Source: Halobacteriovorax marinus (GTDB lineage Bacteria > Bdellovibrionota > Bacteriovoracia > Bacteriovoracales > Bacteriovoracaceae). Taken from it: 53,888 nt of DNA. The DNA lies in contig MAAO01000001.1 of assembly GCA_002163155.1 (NCBI GenBank), positions 1 to 53,888 of the forward strand. Direction: 5' to 3'. The number at the start of each line of letters is the position of its first letter. Position 1 is the stretch's first letter. Shown piece by piece: positions 8,138 through 16,541 of the stretch. The position numbers and the translations under genes are program-made. The notes beneath the pieces were generated by a model. That model was not told where the DNA came from and ran no database searches. It saw only the letters and a program-made list of their open reading frames with translations.

Positions 8138-8490
8138 AGCGATAAGAAAATCAATGTTGATCGAAGGTTAGAGCTAAATACAGTAAACAATCTCGTCTTA
8201 TGCGTAAACTTTCTCGCCTGTTCAGTAAACAATCTCGTCTTATAAGTAAACTTTCTCGCCCCATAGTAAATAAAGTAAAGTTTCTCGCCCATTCGAAAGG
8301 ACTTCTACTAAGGCCATAAGAGAGAAGAGTAAAGAATCTCGCCCTAATTGGAAAGTTTCTCGCCCAGATCAGTAAAGTTTCTCGCCCTCAGAAAATGAAA
8401 AACCATAGAGCTTGAATTGAACATGACTTAGTTTGGTCAAAAAATATTAATTCACACTAAAGAAAACTTATAACGCAACTCAAACGCTCA

Positions 8491-8525
8491 ACTTTTTAAA
8501 ACGACTCCTAATGGGTTTTAAAAGT
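8491..8525. repeat. Inverted repeat between the two origin arrays
   Basis: ACTTTTTAAAAC (8491-8502) and GTTTTAAAAGT (8515-8525) are complementary apart from one bulged base. The role is unknown. It separates the iterons from the 25-unit array. The rest of 8388-8640 shows no gene. Confidence 0.4.
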
Positions 8526-8649
8526 AGGGCAAGTACATACTGGAGAAAGTAATCCTTCGAGCTACAAGTATGGCCCAGAAGTCTTAAAATCATTCAAAAT
8601 CTTAATTGCATGAAACATCTAAAAATATACCACCCGCCATGAGGTACAG

Positions 8650-9074
8650 TTTTGTACGTGGTTCAGTTTTGTACGTGGTGCAGTTTTGTACGTGGTGCAG
8701 TTTTGTACGTGGTTCAGTTTTGTACGTGGTTCAGTTCTGTACGTGGTCCAGTTATGTACGTGGCTCAGTTCTGTACGTGGTTCAGTTTTGTACGTGGTTC
8801 AGTTTTGTACGTGGTTCAGTTTTGTACGTGGTCCAGTTTTGTACGTGGTCCAGTTCTGTACGTGGTTCAATTCTGTACGTGGTACAATTCTATACGTGGT
8901 ACAATTCTATACGTGGTTCAATTCTGTACGTGGTTCAGTTCTGTACGTGGTTCAGTTCTGTACGTGGTTCAGTTCTGTACGTGGTTCAATTTTGTACATA
9001 GTTCAGTTTTGTACGTGGTTCAATTCTGTACGTGGTTCAATTCTGTACGTGGTTCAGTTTTGTACGTGGTACAG
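8650..9074. repeat. Exactly 25 tandem 17-bp units, candidate centromere or second iteron array
   Basis: The unit is TTTTGTACGTGGTTCAG with no insertion or deletion across 425 bp; variation is limited to a few positions (T/C at position 3, G/A in the last CAG, T/G/C/A at position 14). Partial units flank both ends. The period is not a multiple of three, so the open frames across it are artefacts. It ends 77 bases from the stop of the second partition operon. A reversed 11-bp piece of the unit (CAGTTTTGTAC) recurs upstream of that operon at 11011-11024. Confidence 0.9.
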
Positions 9075-9151
9075 TTTTGTACCTTAGTCACTTTATAAGT
9101 AGGAGAGATAAAACTAGGCCAAGAGACGGCCTAGTTAATAAACGTAATGAA

Positions 9152-9898
9152 TTATAATATTAAAAGTCTATATTCTACAGATTTAACGTTTCCGTCTTTT
9201 CCAATGTTTTTGTATTCGATTAATTTTTTATCTACTAGTTCTTCTCTGGCATCACTAAAGTAGTTACGGTGAATTTGATAATCGTTCTTGATTTTATATC
9301 CAGACACTACATACCAATCATCAGTTACACACTGGTCCATGATGGCCTTAAAAAACTTTGCAGCGTTGGCAGTAAGGTTAAGGTTAATAAAACCCTCAAC
9401 ACTTAATTTAGAAGAATCTATTACAGTTTGATCCTTCAATTTCATAAGTTTTCTTTCAAGGTCTGAGGATTTTGTCTTATAGAGAGTATTCTTCTCTTGA
9501 AGTTCTTCAATCTTAGAAATTAAGTGAGAACTATCCTTTTGCGAATTAGAAGAAGGAGTAGAAACTACTTTCTTATCTAAATCAGCTTTAAGTTCTTTGA
9601 TTTGCAAATTAAGGTCGTTGACTTTGTTATCAGCTATAGAAGAGCTTTCAAGCTTTATGATATGTTTCTTAAGTGATTCAATCTCTGAATCTTTATTAGT
9701 TCCTAGAACTGATAAATCAGAATGACTTTCATTTATAGATGTTTCCAGTTGCTTGATTCTCTTTGTAAGAGTTTCAACTTCTACTTTAAGGAGTTTATTT
9801 TCTCGAAAAAGAGGGTTGTTCTCATTCTTATTCTTTTTAGCGTGATTTGAAGCCTTATTGCTAAGGTTGCCAATCATAGAGGCTTGGTTATTACTCAT
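9152..9898 (-). CDS. Coiled-coil DNA-binding-like partner of ParA2
   Basis: A 248-residue protein with a basic, Asn/Lys-rich N terminus, a long heptad-patterned coiled coil (about residues 30-155) and a C-terminal region (about 165-248) that looks like a winged helix (YFSDAREELVDKKLIEYKN). It lacks a ParB/Spo0J domain. Its ATG overlaps the parA2 stop (ATGA), the usual place of the centromere-binding partner. It is therefore the probable adaptor that binds the 25-unit array; that role is inferred from position and architecture. Confidence 0.75.
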   Translation of the reverse strand: MSNNQASMIGNLSNKASNHAKKNKNENNPLFRENKLLKVEVETLTKRIKQLETSINESHSDLSVLGTNKDSEIESLKKHIIKLESSSIADNKVNDLNLQIKELKADLDKKVVSTPSSNSQKDSSHLISKIEELQEKNTLYKTKSSDLERKLMKLKDQTVIDSSKLSVEGFINLNLTANAAKFFKAIMDQCVTDDWYVVSGYKIKNDYQIHRNYFSDAREELVDKKLIEYKNIGKDGNVKSVEYRLLIL

Positions 9899-10851
9899 TG
9901 AAGAACCTCACTCTGTCTAGAAAGATCATTAAGAACATCTAATGTAATTGAAAGGGAATCTGTTTGGCATTTTGAACTCATGTCCATAACGCCCATTGCT
10001 CCATTTATATTCATCTGAGCATTCTTTATTTCGTTATCAATCCTCATATATTTACTACATATTGAAAAATTGAACTTCTCAATAAGGGGAGTGATTCTTT
10101 CTGTGACCTGTGCAAGATTTTCTCGCCCATCAATTTTATTGAAAACAGCCTTTATGCTTCCTTCGTAACCTAGTTGTTCAAGCTTTGATAGAACATGTTT
10201 AAGTCCTTTAACGCTGCTCGAATCATTATTAACGATGGTCAATATCATATCTGCAATACTGTGTATCGCCAGGTTCATATCTGAAAGACTAGGGTTGGTG
10301 TCTATTAGAAACAAATCAGCATCCAATTCGCCGACTATATTTGATTTAAGCATCTTAGGAAGTGCTACTGCACTTACAGCCTCTGAGATAAATTCATTAT
10401 CAAGAGTACTTGGAATGATATACAAGTTGTTTGAGACTTTAACTAAGGCCTCTTTGACAGTGCAATAGCCTTTAAAAACATCATATAAAGAGTATTCAGC
10501 TTCGTATTCTTCGCCCAGAAGGTAATTTGTTAAGTTTCCTTGAGGGTCACTATCTATAACAATAGTCTTATAACCCATTCCTGACGCTTTGTAGGCGACA
10601 AGTGCAGTTGTACTCGTTTTTCCTACGCCACCTTTATTGTTTGCAATTGAAACAATCTTGTTGTGAACATTCTTTATAGGGTTTTTTCTAGAAGATTTTA
10701 AATATTGTTGAAAGAACTCTGGCTCTAAAACCTGAGAACGACCTCTTTTATATGAGAGGTCTTCTGAATTTGGAAGATTATCTAAAAACTTAAGAATGCT
10801 CTCATTGGTCTGTAAACCCATGGCATTTCTTAGCTGAGTAGCCGTAATCAT
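9895..10851 (-). CDS. parA: ParA-family partition ATPase (system 2)
   Basis: A 318-residue ParA. KGGVGKT is at residues 73-79, DSDPQGN forms the second box and LFLIDTNPS the Walker B region, with a roughly 60-residue N-terminal extension that could bind DNA. It is clearly a different lineage from the ParA at 4755-5819. AAGGA lies eight bases before the ATG. It forms an operon with the coiled-coil gene downstream. The upstream region holds a repeat half-unit and the 15-bp-period GGGGCC array. Confidence 0.92.
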   Translation of the reverse strand: MITATQLRNAMGLQTNESILKFLDNLPNSEDLSYKRGRSQVLEPEFFQQYLKSSRKNPIKNVHNKIVSIANNKGGVGKTSTTALVAYKASGMGYKTIVIDSDPQGNLTNYLLGEEYEAEYSLYDVFKGYCTVKEALVKVSNNLYIIPSTLDNEFISEAVSAVALPKMLKSNIVGELDADLFLIDTNPSLSDMNLAIHSIADMILTIVNNDSSSVKGLKHVLSKLEQLGYEGSIKAVFNKIDGRENLAQVTERITPLIEKFNFSICSKYMRIDNEIKNAQMNINGAMGVMDMSSKCQTDSLSITLDVLNDLSRQSEVLQ

Positions 10852-11010
10852 AAATAAAATCCTTCTTATTATGTGTGTGTTGCTCTATTCAATTAGACCG
10901 ATTAGAAAGAAAAATGTCAAATTTAATCGTTAAAAGAATTACGATTAATAAAATCTTTAAGAAATAGTATTTTTGAAACCCATCTCATCATCTCGAATAA
11001 AACATCTAAG

Positions 11011-11024
11011 GTGGTACAAAACTG
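11011..11024. promoter_or_regulatory. Isolated inverted half-unit of the 17-bp array upstream of parA2
   Basis: GTGGTACAAAACTG is the reverse complement of CAGTTTTGTACCAC. Eleven bases are identical to the array unit, and the flank CTAAGG also matches the reverse complement of the array's right border (CAGTTTTGTACCTTAG). The operon 9152-10851 is thus bracketed by inverted copies, as expected if one protein binds both. Confidence 0.55.
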
Positions 11025-11139
11025 TGGCCCCGTAAAACTGGGGCCCCCTGAAATGGGGCCCTGCATTTTGGGGCCCCCATCAATGGGGCCGCATGTTTCG
11101 GGGCCCCAAAAATTGGGGCCACACAAAAAGGGGCCCCCC
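11025..11139. repeat. GGGGCC array with exact 15-bp period
   Basis: GGGGCC starts at 11040, 11055, 11070, 11085, 11100, 11115 and 11130, with a degenerate unit at 11025. GGGGCCCC palindromes fall on alternate units (11040, 11070, 11100, 11130), giving a 30-bp super-period. The nine-base spacers are unrelated to one another. Conservation confined to the G/C core points to a DNA- or RNA-level function: protein binding sites, a centromere, or G-quadruplex formation on either strand. Confidence 0.85.
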
Positions 11140-12646
11140 AATTTGTCCCATTCGGGAATCACATAAAAGAACTAAATTGGATTTAGGCAGAATAGTTGAT
11201 CGATCAAACTGTGTTCGCCAAAGGTATTTAGTGCCAAGTGACAATGTTAGTTACATTTCAAAATATCGAGAAAATTCTCTCTCAAATCAAAAAAGACAAG
11301 CTAAATGCTTACGATTTTGTTCTGGGTTAGATCTAATTGCTATACAAACAAGACAAATCAATCAGATTGCATCCTGTAGAGAGCTATTAATAACTTTTAA
11401 CCAATTACTGGGTACTTCTTATAAACGCGGCTTTAAAACTAAGAACATCCCATTTGCGAAGAACATTAAATTAATAAAGAAGATAATTACGAAAACTGGC
11501 TTAATTGAAGTTTACCCAAATTTAAAATCTCCAAAATATATTCAATTTTTAAATGAAGAAAAGTTTATCAAAAGTGTATTTAACTTCAAAACCCCAATGG
11601 GGGAGAGATATAGAAAGCTTAGTATCTCTCAAAAAATAATAGCTTACTCTGCTTCAAAAAATTACTCTATAAATTTTGAATCTGAACATGCTCCATTATT
11701 CAAAAAAGACTTTAAAGAGTTTTCTTGGTCATTAATGCCACTATTATTCACTAAGAATATTGGCCAAGCCAAAATGGGTGTATTCTTAGGTAGATCAAGA
11801 GAAACAGTTAATCAAAACCTCAAACATAAGTGTTCGAACTATTTAATTATCAAGAATCAGTTTGTTAAGGTGGGACATAGGTTACATTCGTCTAAATATA
11901 ACAAATCAAGCCTTCAAAGCGCATTTAAAAGACATAATTTAAATGGGTACAAGGTTGATGTAGATGGAAATCTCTATAGGCAGCTTGCAAATCATTATCA
12001 AATTAATAATAAAGAAAGTTTTCTTGAACTAGATAATAGAAATGTATTCTACTATCAGAACAAGCAATTGAATAAAATGTATTCTAAGAAGTTAGAATCT
12101 TTATCGCTCGCTAATAACAGTAATGTTATTAAAAAAATTGCCACTCTAAGGAGTGCTAGACGATGTAAATTGAAATCTATCTTGGATTCAAGAAAGAATG
12201 GAAATTTAAGTAATCGTAAAAGTTTCGGGGCATCAAAGAATACGTTTATTTCTGCTGAACAAGTAACTAATAAAATATGGAAAGGAGAAAGGTTTAATTT
12301 TATTTACAAGAAATTACAAAATGAACTTCATACGCTGGATAAATTAGATATTGATCTGTCTGTGAATTTCAAACTATCTAAACAAGTCCCTTCAGGAATA
12401 ATGAGTCTAGGTAAAGATTTAGTTGAAACTAAGATTAACTTATCTAGAACTAACAGAATTGATATTGATAAGAGTTTTAAAGAGCTAACTAACAATAAGT
12501 TTCAGAGATTCCTAGGTGATATACACAAGAAGAAGACTGACTATGAGATTGAAAATGATAGAAGTAACTTTAAGCTTGATAATATTAAACGTTACCAGTA
12601 TTTGATGTATAACGAATTAGTAAGCGAGCGAGCCTTTATGTGTTAG
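11093..12646 (+). CDS. Unknown basic protein with central HTH
   Basis: Up to 517 residues. The first ATG (11093) lies inside the GGGGCC array and its first codons are array sequence, so the true start is probably later. GTG at 11231 has AAAGG six bases upstream and would give 471 residues; TTG at 11177 is another option. A helix-turn-helix is visible at about residues 223-245 of the long form (AKMGVFLGRSRETVNQNLK), resembling Crp-type HTH. The remainder is Lys/Asn-rich and unrecognised. The HNH nuclease gene follows after 27 bases, suggesting an operon. Confidence 0.7.
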   Translation: MFRGPKNWGHTKRGPPICPIRESHKRTKLDLGRIVDRSNCVRQRYLVPSDNVSYISKYRENSLSNQKRQAKCLRFCSGLDLIAIQTRQINQIASCRELLITFNQLLGTSYKRGFKTKNIPFAKNIKLIKKIITKTGLIEVYPNLKSPKYIQFLNEEKFIKSVFNFKTPMGERYRKLSISQKIIAYSASKNYSINFESEHAPLFKKDFKEFSWSLMPLLFTKNIGQAKMGVFLGRSRETVNQNLKHKCSNYLIIKNQFVKVGHRLHSSKYNKSSLQSAFKRHNLNGYKVDVDGNLYRQLANHYQINNKESFLELDNRNVFYYQNKQLNKMYSKKLESLSLANNSNVIKKIATLRSARRCKLKSILDSRKNGNLSNRKSFGASKNTFISAEQVTNKIWKGERFNFIYKKLQNELHTLDKLDIDLSVNFKLSKQVPSGIMSLGKDLVETKINLSRTNRIDIDKSFKELTNNKFQRFLGDIHKKKTDYEIENDRSNFKLDNIKRYQYLMYNELVSERAFMC

Positions 12647-12673
12647 GTTTTTAGTTCTATTAGAGGATATGAA

Positions 12674-13330
12674 ATGGAAAAATACAGAGACCTATATGGC
12701 TCAGTTAGTATATTTGATATAAGGAAACAGTATCAGATAAAGTTATTAACTGAATCCATTGAGTGGGGTTACATAAGAAGGGCTCTACATTCAGTAAAGA
12801 TAGCTTCAACTTGTATGTGCTGCGGAGCTATCGATTCTCTTGAAGTGGATCATATCTTACCGAAATCTATTTATCCTAAACTAGCATTTGATATAAGTAA
12901 TCTACAAATTCTGTGTTGTAATTGTAATTCAGATAAATCAAATACTGATTATACGGACTATAGGAATGAAGAGCAGAAAGTTAAGTCTGAAAGTCTAACC
13001 TCAAATGCCTGGATTAAGGAATTGAACAAGAGATGGATATCTTCCTTATCTCAAAAAGAGATCTTTAAAAAGGATAAACCAAAAGTTGATGTGAAGCCTT
13101 TAGATAGTTTCGAATTAAGTGACGATGAATTGAAAATAGTAATGAAAATAAGTGGTCAGCTTGATAAATGGTTTTTTTGGAAAGTTAAAATGATAAAAAA
13201 GACAAATGTATCAATGTTTAACAAATTTTGTTCAATAGCAATAGCGAAGAACAGAGTCGAACCAAGATCATTTATGTCATCTGTAACTCAACAGGTTGAT
13301 TCGTGGCTCAAAAATAGAAAAACAATATAA
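12674..13330 (+). CDS. HNH endonuclease family protein
   Basis: A 218-residue protein with an HNH nuclease core at about residues 48-90: a CMCC zinc pair, the catalytic VDHILPKS stretch and CCNCN with the downstream Asn. The C-terminal half is unrecognised. It would hydrolyse DNA using a divalent metal. GAGGATATGAA precedes the ATG. It is probably co-transcribed with the HTH protein upstream. Whether it is a homing, restriction or processing nuclease cannot be decided from sequence. Confidence 0.8.
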   Translation: MEKYRDLYGSVSIFDIRKQYQIKLLTESIEWGYIRRALHSVKIASTCMCCGAIDSLEVDHILPKSIYPKLAFDISNLQILCCNCNSDKSNTDYTDYRNEEQKVKSESLTSNAWIKELNKRWISSLSQKEIFKKDKPKVDVKPLDSFELSDDELKIVMKISGQLDKWFFWKVKMIKKTNVSMFNKFCSIAIAKNRVEPRSFMSSVTQQVDSWLKNRKTI

Positions 13331-13413
13331 TAATCATTTTTAGATGTATTTCATGAGCAAGTGTTTAACTTGTGAATCTAGAAAATGACATGACGAATTA
13401 ACATCAAGTGCTA

Positions 13414-13683
13414 TTATTTAAAATTTCTTCCAAAAAACTTCATTATAAAAATATACGCAACAAATGATAAGATCCATATCGCCCCAATGCTTAAAAATCT
13501 CTTAAAAACTCTTATGTGCCAAATCCTAAGTTCAGGATATTTTTGGTAATTTAATGTTAGTTGTGAAGTTATTGGAATTGTTAAAAAACATTTTGCATAA
13601 GTAAATATTGTATAAAGCCAGTATCCCATCGTGGGAACTGTAACTAAAAGAAAATATAAGTTATCAAATTGTTCTATTGTCAT
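13414..13683 (-). CDS. Small two-helix membrane protein
   Basis: An 89-residue protein with two hydrophobic segments (about residues 8-33 and 62-82) separated by a polar stretch. GAGG precedes the ATG by about 11 bases. No family is recognised. It is convergent with the HNH gene. Confidence 0.6.
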   Translation of the reverse strand: MTIEQFDNLYFLLVTVPTMGYWLYTIFTYAKCFLTIPITSQLTLNYQKYPELRIWHIRVFKRFLSIGAIWILSFVAYIFIMKFFGRNFK

Positions 13684-13788
13684 TACTGCTGGACCTCTTT
13701 TTTACTATAAAAAAGACTAAGGATCTTTTCCATAAAGTCATTATGTCTTAACTTAAAATAACGCTCAATACCGAGAAATTAAGTAGCC

Positions 13789-13945
13789 TAGAGGAAGTGC
13801 CATGTTTTCATAAGGCAGGTCGGGAGATTAAGTTCAAAAAAGCTAATTAATTAGAAATAATGGCACTATTCCTCTAATGAAAGGATAAGAGACAGTATAG
13901 GCTAGATTCACCTACCCGCCCTGTCAAAGGCCCCTTATGTAAAAA
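13789..13945. repeat. Dispersed structured element, copy A
   Basis: The right part (about 13855-13945) shares GAGACAGTATA and CCCTGTCAAAGGCCCCTTATG (split as GCCCTGTCAAAG and GCCCCTTATG) with 18590-18660. GACAG (13891-13895) pairs with CTGTC (13921-13925) and GGC with GCC inside it. Copy A adds a long inverted repeat, 13789-13803 against 13860-13876, complementary except for a two-base bulge. CATAAGG (13809-13815) can also pair with CCTTATG near 13938. It probably encodes a structured RNA or is a small non-coding mobile element. Confidence 0.6.
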
Positions 13946-13956
13946 AGTGAGTCTGG

Positions 13957-14415
13957 TTAGTTGATAAATGTACGTTTAACTCTAGTAGACTTCTTTAAGT
14001 AAGTGGCCCATATAGTAAGCGCACAAATACCTCCTATGAAATATCTCATGAAGTGATCTATCAAAACTAGGGCCGTTCCTTTGGGTAGGAGTAAGTAGGC
14101 TAAGGAAACCTCTGAAAGTATAATGAGCAGGGGAGCAATCAAAGAAGCAAGAAATATGACTTTGAAAGATTTCTCTTTATTCCAAAATCTATAAGCGGCA
14201 ACTGGTCTAATAGTGAAAATAATTAAATGAGCTATGAGTTCAAAATAAACAAAGAAAGATTTGTTTTCAATTGAAAGTTTATTGAACTTATAAAGAACAT
14301 CATAGAGTTCCATAATAGAGATTAAAACTCCCATATGAACTGCAAAACCTAGAACTAGGAGCCATCCTCCAAATTTCCAAGGATCTTGAGAAAGTGATTC
14401 ATTTGGGTTTTGCAT
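13957..14415 (-). CDS. DUF2569-family membrane protein
   Basis: A 152-residue integral membrane protein with about four hydrophobic helices and the GGWLLVLGF start of the first helix typical of DUF2569. AAGGATC precedes the ATG. The family's function is unknown. The structured element copy A lies just downstream and may contribute its 3' end. Confidence 0.75.
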   Translation of the reverse strand: MQNPNESLSQDPWKFGGWLLVLGFAVHMGVLISIMELYDVLYKFNKLSIENKSFFVYFELIAHLIIFTIRPVAAYRFWNKEKSFKVIFLASLIAPLLIILSEVSLAYLLLPKGTALVLIDHFMRYFIGGICALTIWATYLKKSTRVKRTFIN

Positions 14416-14633
14416 GACTAGATCCTTTTAAAGTAGCTTAAGTATTCTATTTTACTTCTTAGATATAGCAATGCTTGTGCCAAAAAATAGCGCTTAAAAT
14501 GGATATCTAGACCTCTGTTCCCATTAGAAATCAATGTCATAGGTGTTCTTGTCTTGGGACAAGGTAAATTGCCGATAAAGTTAAAAAGGATAATTTTAGA
14601 TTGTTTGGGTATTGAAAGGGGTGAGTAGGTCGA

Positions 14634-16541
14634 TCATTTCCAAACAGAAGCTGAAGCTGAAAGTCCACTATCAGTTGCGGCGAAGATATTTATTCCATCC
14701 GCATATACACCGTTAACAGAATTGCTGCCAAGTCCATCTCCAGTGGTGCGATTTACAAAGCTGACCCCACCGTCAGTGGATATCGAAAGTCCACCAGTAG
14801 TTGCGGCATAGACATTCACTCCATCAACAAATACGCCACGAACAGAGCCACTACCTAGTCCATCTCCAGTGGTACGATTTACAAAACTAACTCCACCATC
14901 AGTAGAAATTGAGAGTCCATTATTAGTTGCAGCATAGACATTCGCCCCATCCGCGTACACGCCACGAATAACGTTGTCACCGAGTCCATCTCCAGTAGTG
15001 CGATTTACAAAACTGGCCCCCCCGTCAGTAGAGATTGAGATTCCACCACTGGTCGCCGCATAGACATTTGATCCATACGCATATACGTCGTAAATAAAGT
15101 TATTACCAAGTCCATCTCCAGTGGTGCGATTTACAAAACTAACCCCGCCATCAGTAGAAATTGAAAGTCCAGCAGTGGTGGCGGCATAGATATTTGCTCC
15201 ATCCGCAGATACGCCACGAATAACGTTGTCACCGAGTCCATCTCCAGTGGTGCGATTGACAAAACTTACCCCACCGTCAGTAGAAATTGAAAGTCCAAAG
15301 ACAGTCGCAGCGTAGACATTTACTCCATCCACAAATACTTCTCGAACAGTATTGTCGCCAAGTCCATCTCCAGTGGTACGATAGACAAAACTAACCCCGC
15401 CATCAGTAGAAATTGAAAGTCCATATTGAGTCGCGGCATAGATATTTACCCCATCCGCATATACGCGCCGAACCATGTTGCTCCCATGTCCATCAACAGC
15501 AGTGCGATTTACAAAGCTAACTCCACCGTCAGTAGAAATTGAAAGTCCATCGGCAGTCGCGGCATAGATATTTACTCCATCCGCAAAAATGCGATAAATA
15601 GTGTTACTGCCTAGTCCATCTCCGGTAGTGCGATTGACAAAACTTACCCCACCGTCAGTAGAAATTGAAAGTCCAAAGACAGTCGCAGCGTAGACATTTA
15701 CTCCATCGGCAAATACGCCATGAACAGAATTGTTTCCGAGTCCATCTCCGGTAGTGCGATTCACAAAGCTTGTCCCACCGTCGGTAGAGATTGAAAATCC
15801 AGCACTAGTCGCGGCATAGATATTTCCTGCGTCCACATATACGTCATAAACAGTGTTGCTGCCAAGTCCATCTCCAGTGGTACGATTTACAAAACTAGCC
15901 CCGCTATCAGTTGAAATAGAAAGCCCACCAGAAGTCGCGGCATAGATATTTACTCCATCCACAAAAACGTCTCGAACAACGTTGTCACCAAGTCCATCTC
16001 CAGTGGTACGATTTACAAAACTTACGCCACCATCAGTAGAAATTGAAAGTCCACCACCACCGGTCGCGACATAAACTTTTGCGCCATCCACATGTACGCC
16101 ATTAACAAAGTCGTTACCAAGTCCATCTCCAGTAGTACGATTTACAAAGCTTGTCCCACCGTCAGTAGAAATTGAGAGTCCACCCTGAGTCGCGACGTAG
16201 ACATTTACTCCATCAGTATAAAAACGATATACAATGTTACTGCCTAGTCCATCAGCAGTGGTACGGCTTACAAAGCTTGTACCATCGTCAGTAGAAATGG
16301 AAAGTCCACCTCCACTAGTCGCTACATAGATATTTGCTCCATCCACATGTACGCCACTAACAGCGTTCGCAGCAATAGAAGTATAGGTAGACATATTTTG
16401 AGGAATAGTTATGAACTCACTCTTAGTCCATAGAGAGTTTGAAATACCTCCACTGCTATTCCAGGGTAGTATTTCAGTTTCACCAAGCATGTTGCATGAG
16501 CATATTATGAATAGTAATGAGATAATTATTCCAAACTTCAT
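14634..16541 (-). CDS. Asp-box repeat beta-propeller lipoprotein
   Basis: A 635-residue protein with a signal peptide ending in a Cys (FIICSC), probably lipidated. It is built of 13 full repeats of about 42 residues, each carrying the Asp-box/BNR pattern STDGGxSF followed by RTTGDGLG and ending in YAATxxGLSI. Repeats of this type fold as beta-propeller blades. The repeats are very similar at DNA level (about 126-bp period), implying recent duplication or ongoing recombination, so copy number may vary between isolates. The role is probably surface binding; the ligand is unknown. Confidence 0.85.
   Translation of the reverse strand: MKFGIIISLLFIICSCNMLGETEILPWNSSGGISNSLWTKSEFITIPQNMSTYTSIAANAVSGVHVDGANIYVATSGGGLSISTDDGTSFVSRTTADGLGSNIVYRFYTDGVNVYVATQGGLSISTDGGTSFVNRTTGDGLGNDFVNGVHVDGAKVYVATGGGGLSISTDGGVSFVNRTTGDGLGDNVVRDVFVDGVNIYAATSGGLSISTDSGASFVNRTTGDGLGSNTVYDVYVDAGNIYAATSAGFSISTDGGTSFVNRTTGDGLGNNSVHGVFADGVNVYAATVFGLSISTDGGVSFVNRTTGDGLGSNTIYRIFADGVNIYAATADGLSISTDGGVSFVNRTAVDGHGSNMVRRVYADGVNIYAATQYGLSISTDGGVSFVYRTTGDGLGDNTVREVFVDGVNVYAATVFGLSISTDGGVSFVNRTTGDGLGDNVIRGVSADGANIYAATTAGLSISTDGGVSFVNRTTGDGLGNNFIYDVYAYGSNVYAATSGGISISTDGGASFVNRTTGDGLGDNVIRGVYADGANVYAATNNGLSISTDGGVSFVNRTTGDGLGSGSVRGVFVDGVNVYAATTGGLSISTDGGVSFVNRTTGDGLGSNSVNGVYADGINIFAATDSGLSASASVWK

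Larger units (their letters stand above)
7811..8387. repeat. Ten 17-bp iterons (consensus AGTAAASWWTCTCGYCY), probable oriV
   Basis: Copies are at 7811-7827, 7935-7950 (inverted), 8182-8198, 8203-8219, 8224-8240, 8245-8261, 8274-8290, 8328-8344, 8349-8365 and 8371-8387. Six of the last eight fall in runs spaced 21 or 22 bases start to start, which is two helical turns and puts sites on one DNA face. They follow repA directly, as iterons of an iteron-controlled plasmid do. The half alternating TTTCTCG/AATCTCG gives two subclasses. Confidence 0.85.

Noticed and set aside
8650-9074. CRISPR array
   Set aside because: The 17-bp units are contiguous without unique spacers and no cas genes are present.
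8606-9098. Three overlapping open frames of 131-148 codons across the 17-bp array
   Set aside because: The period is 17, so each frame cycles through all phases and stays open simply because the unit lacks stops; no ribosome-binding sites, and the pattern is DNA-level.
10115-10129. An eleventh iteron (TTTCTCGCCC) in parA2
   Set aside because: Only about ten bases match, it lies in coding sequence and is far from the phased block; chance is likely.
10923-11162. Minus-strand 79-codon frame with Gly-Pro every five residues
   Set aside because: It is a by-product of the 15-bp GGGGCC period; Gly and Pro codons are invariant while the rest varies freely, as expected for DNA rather than protein selection.
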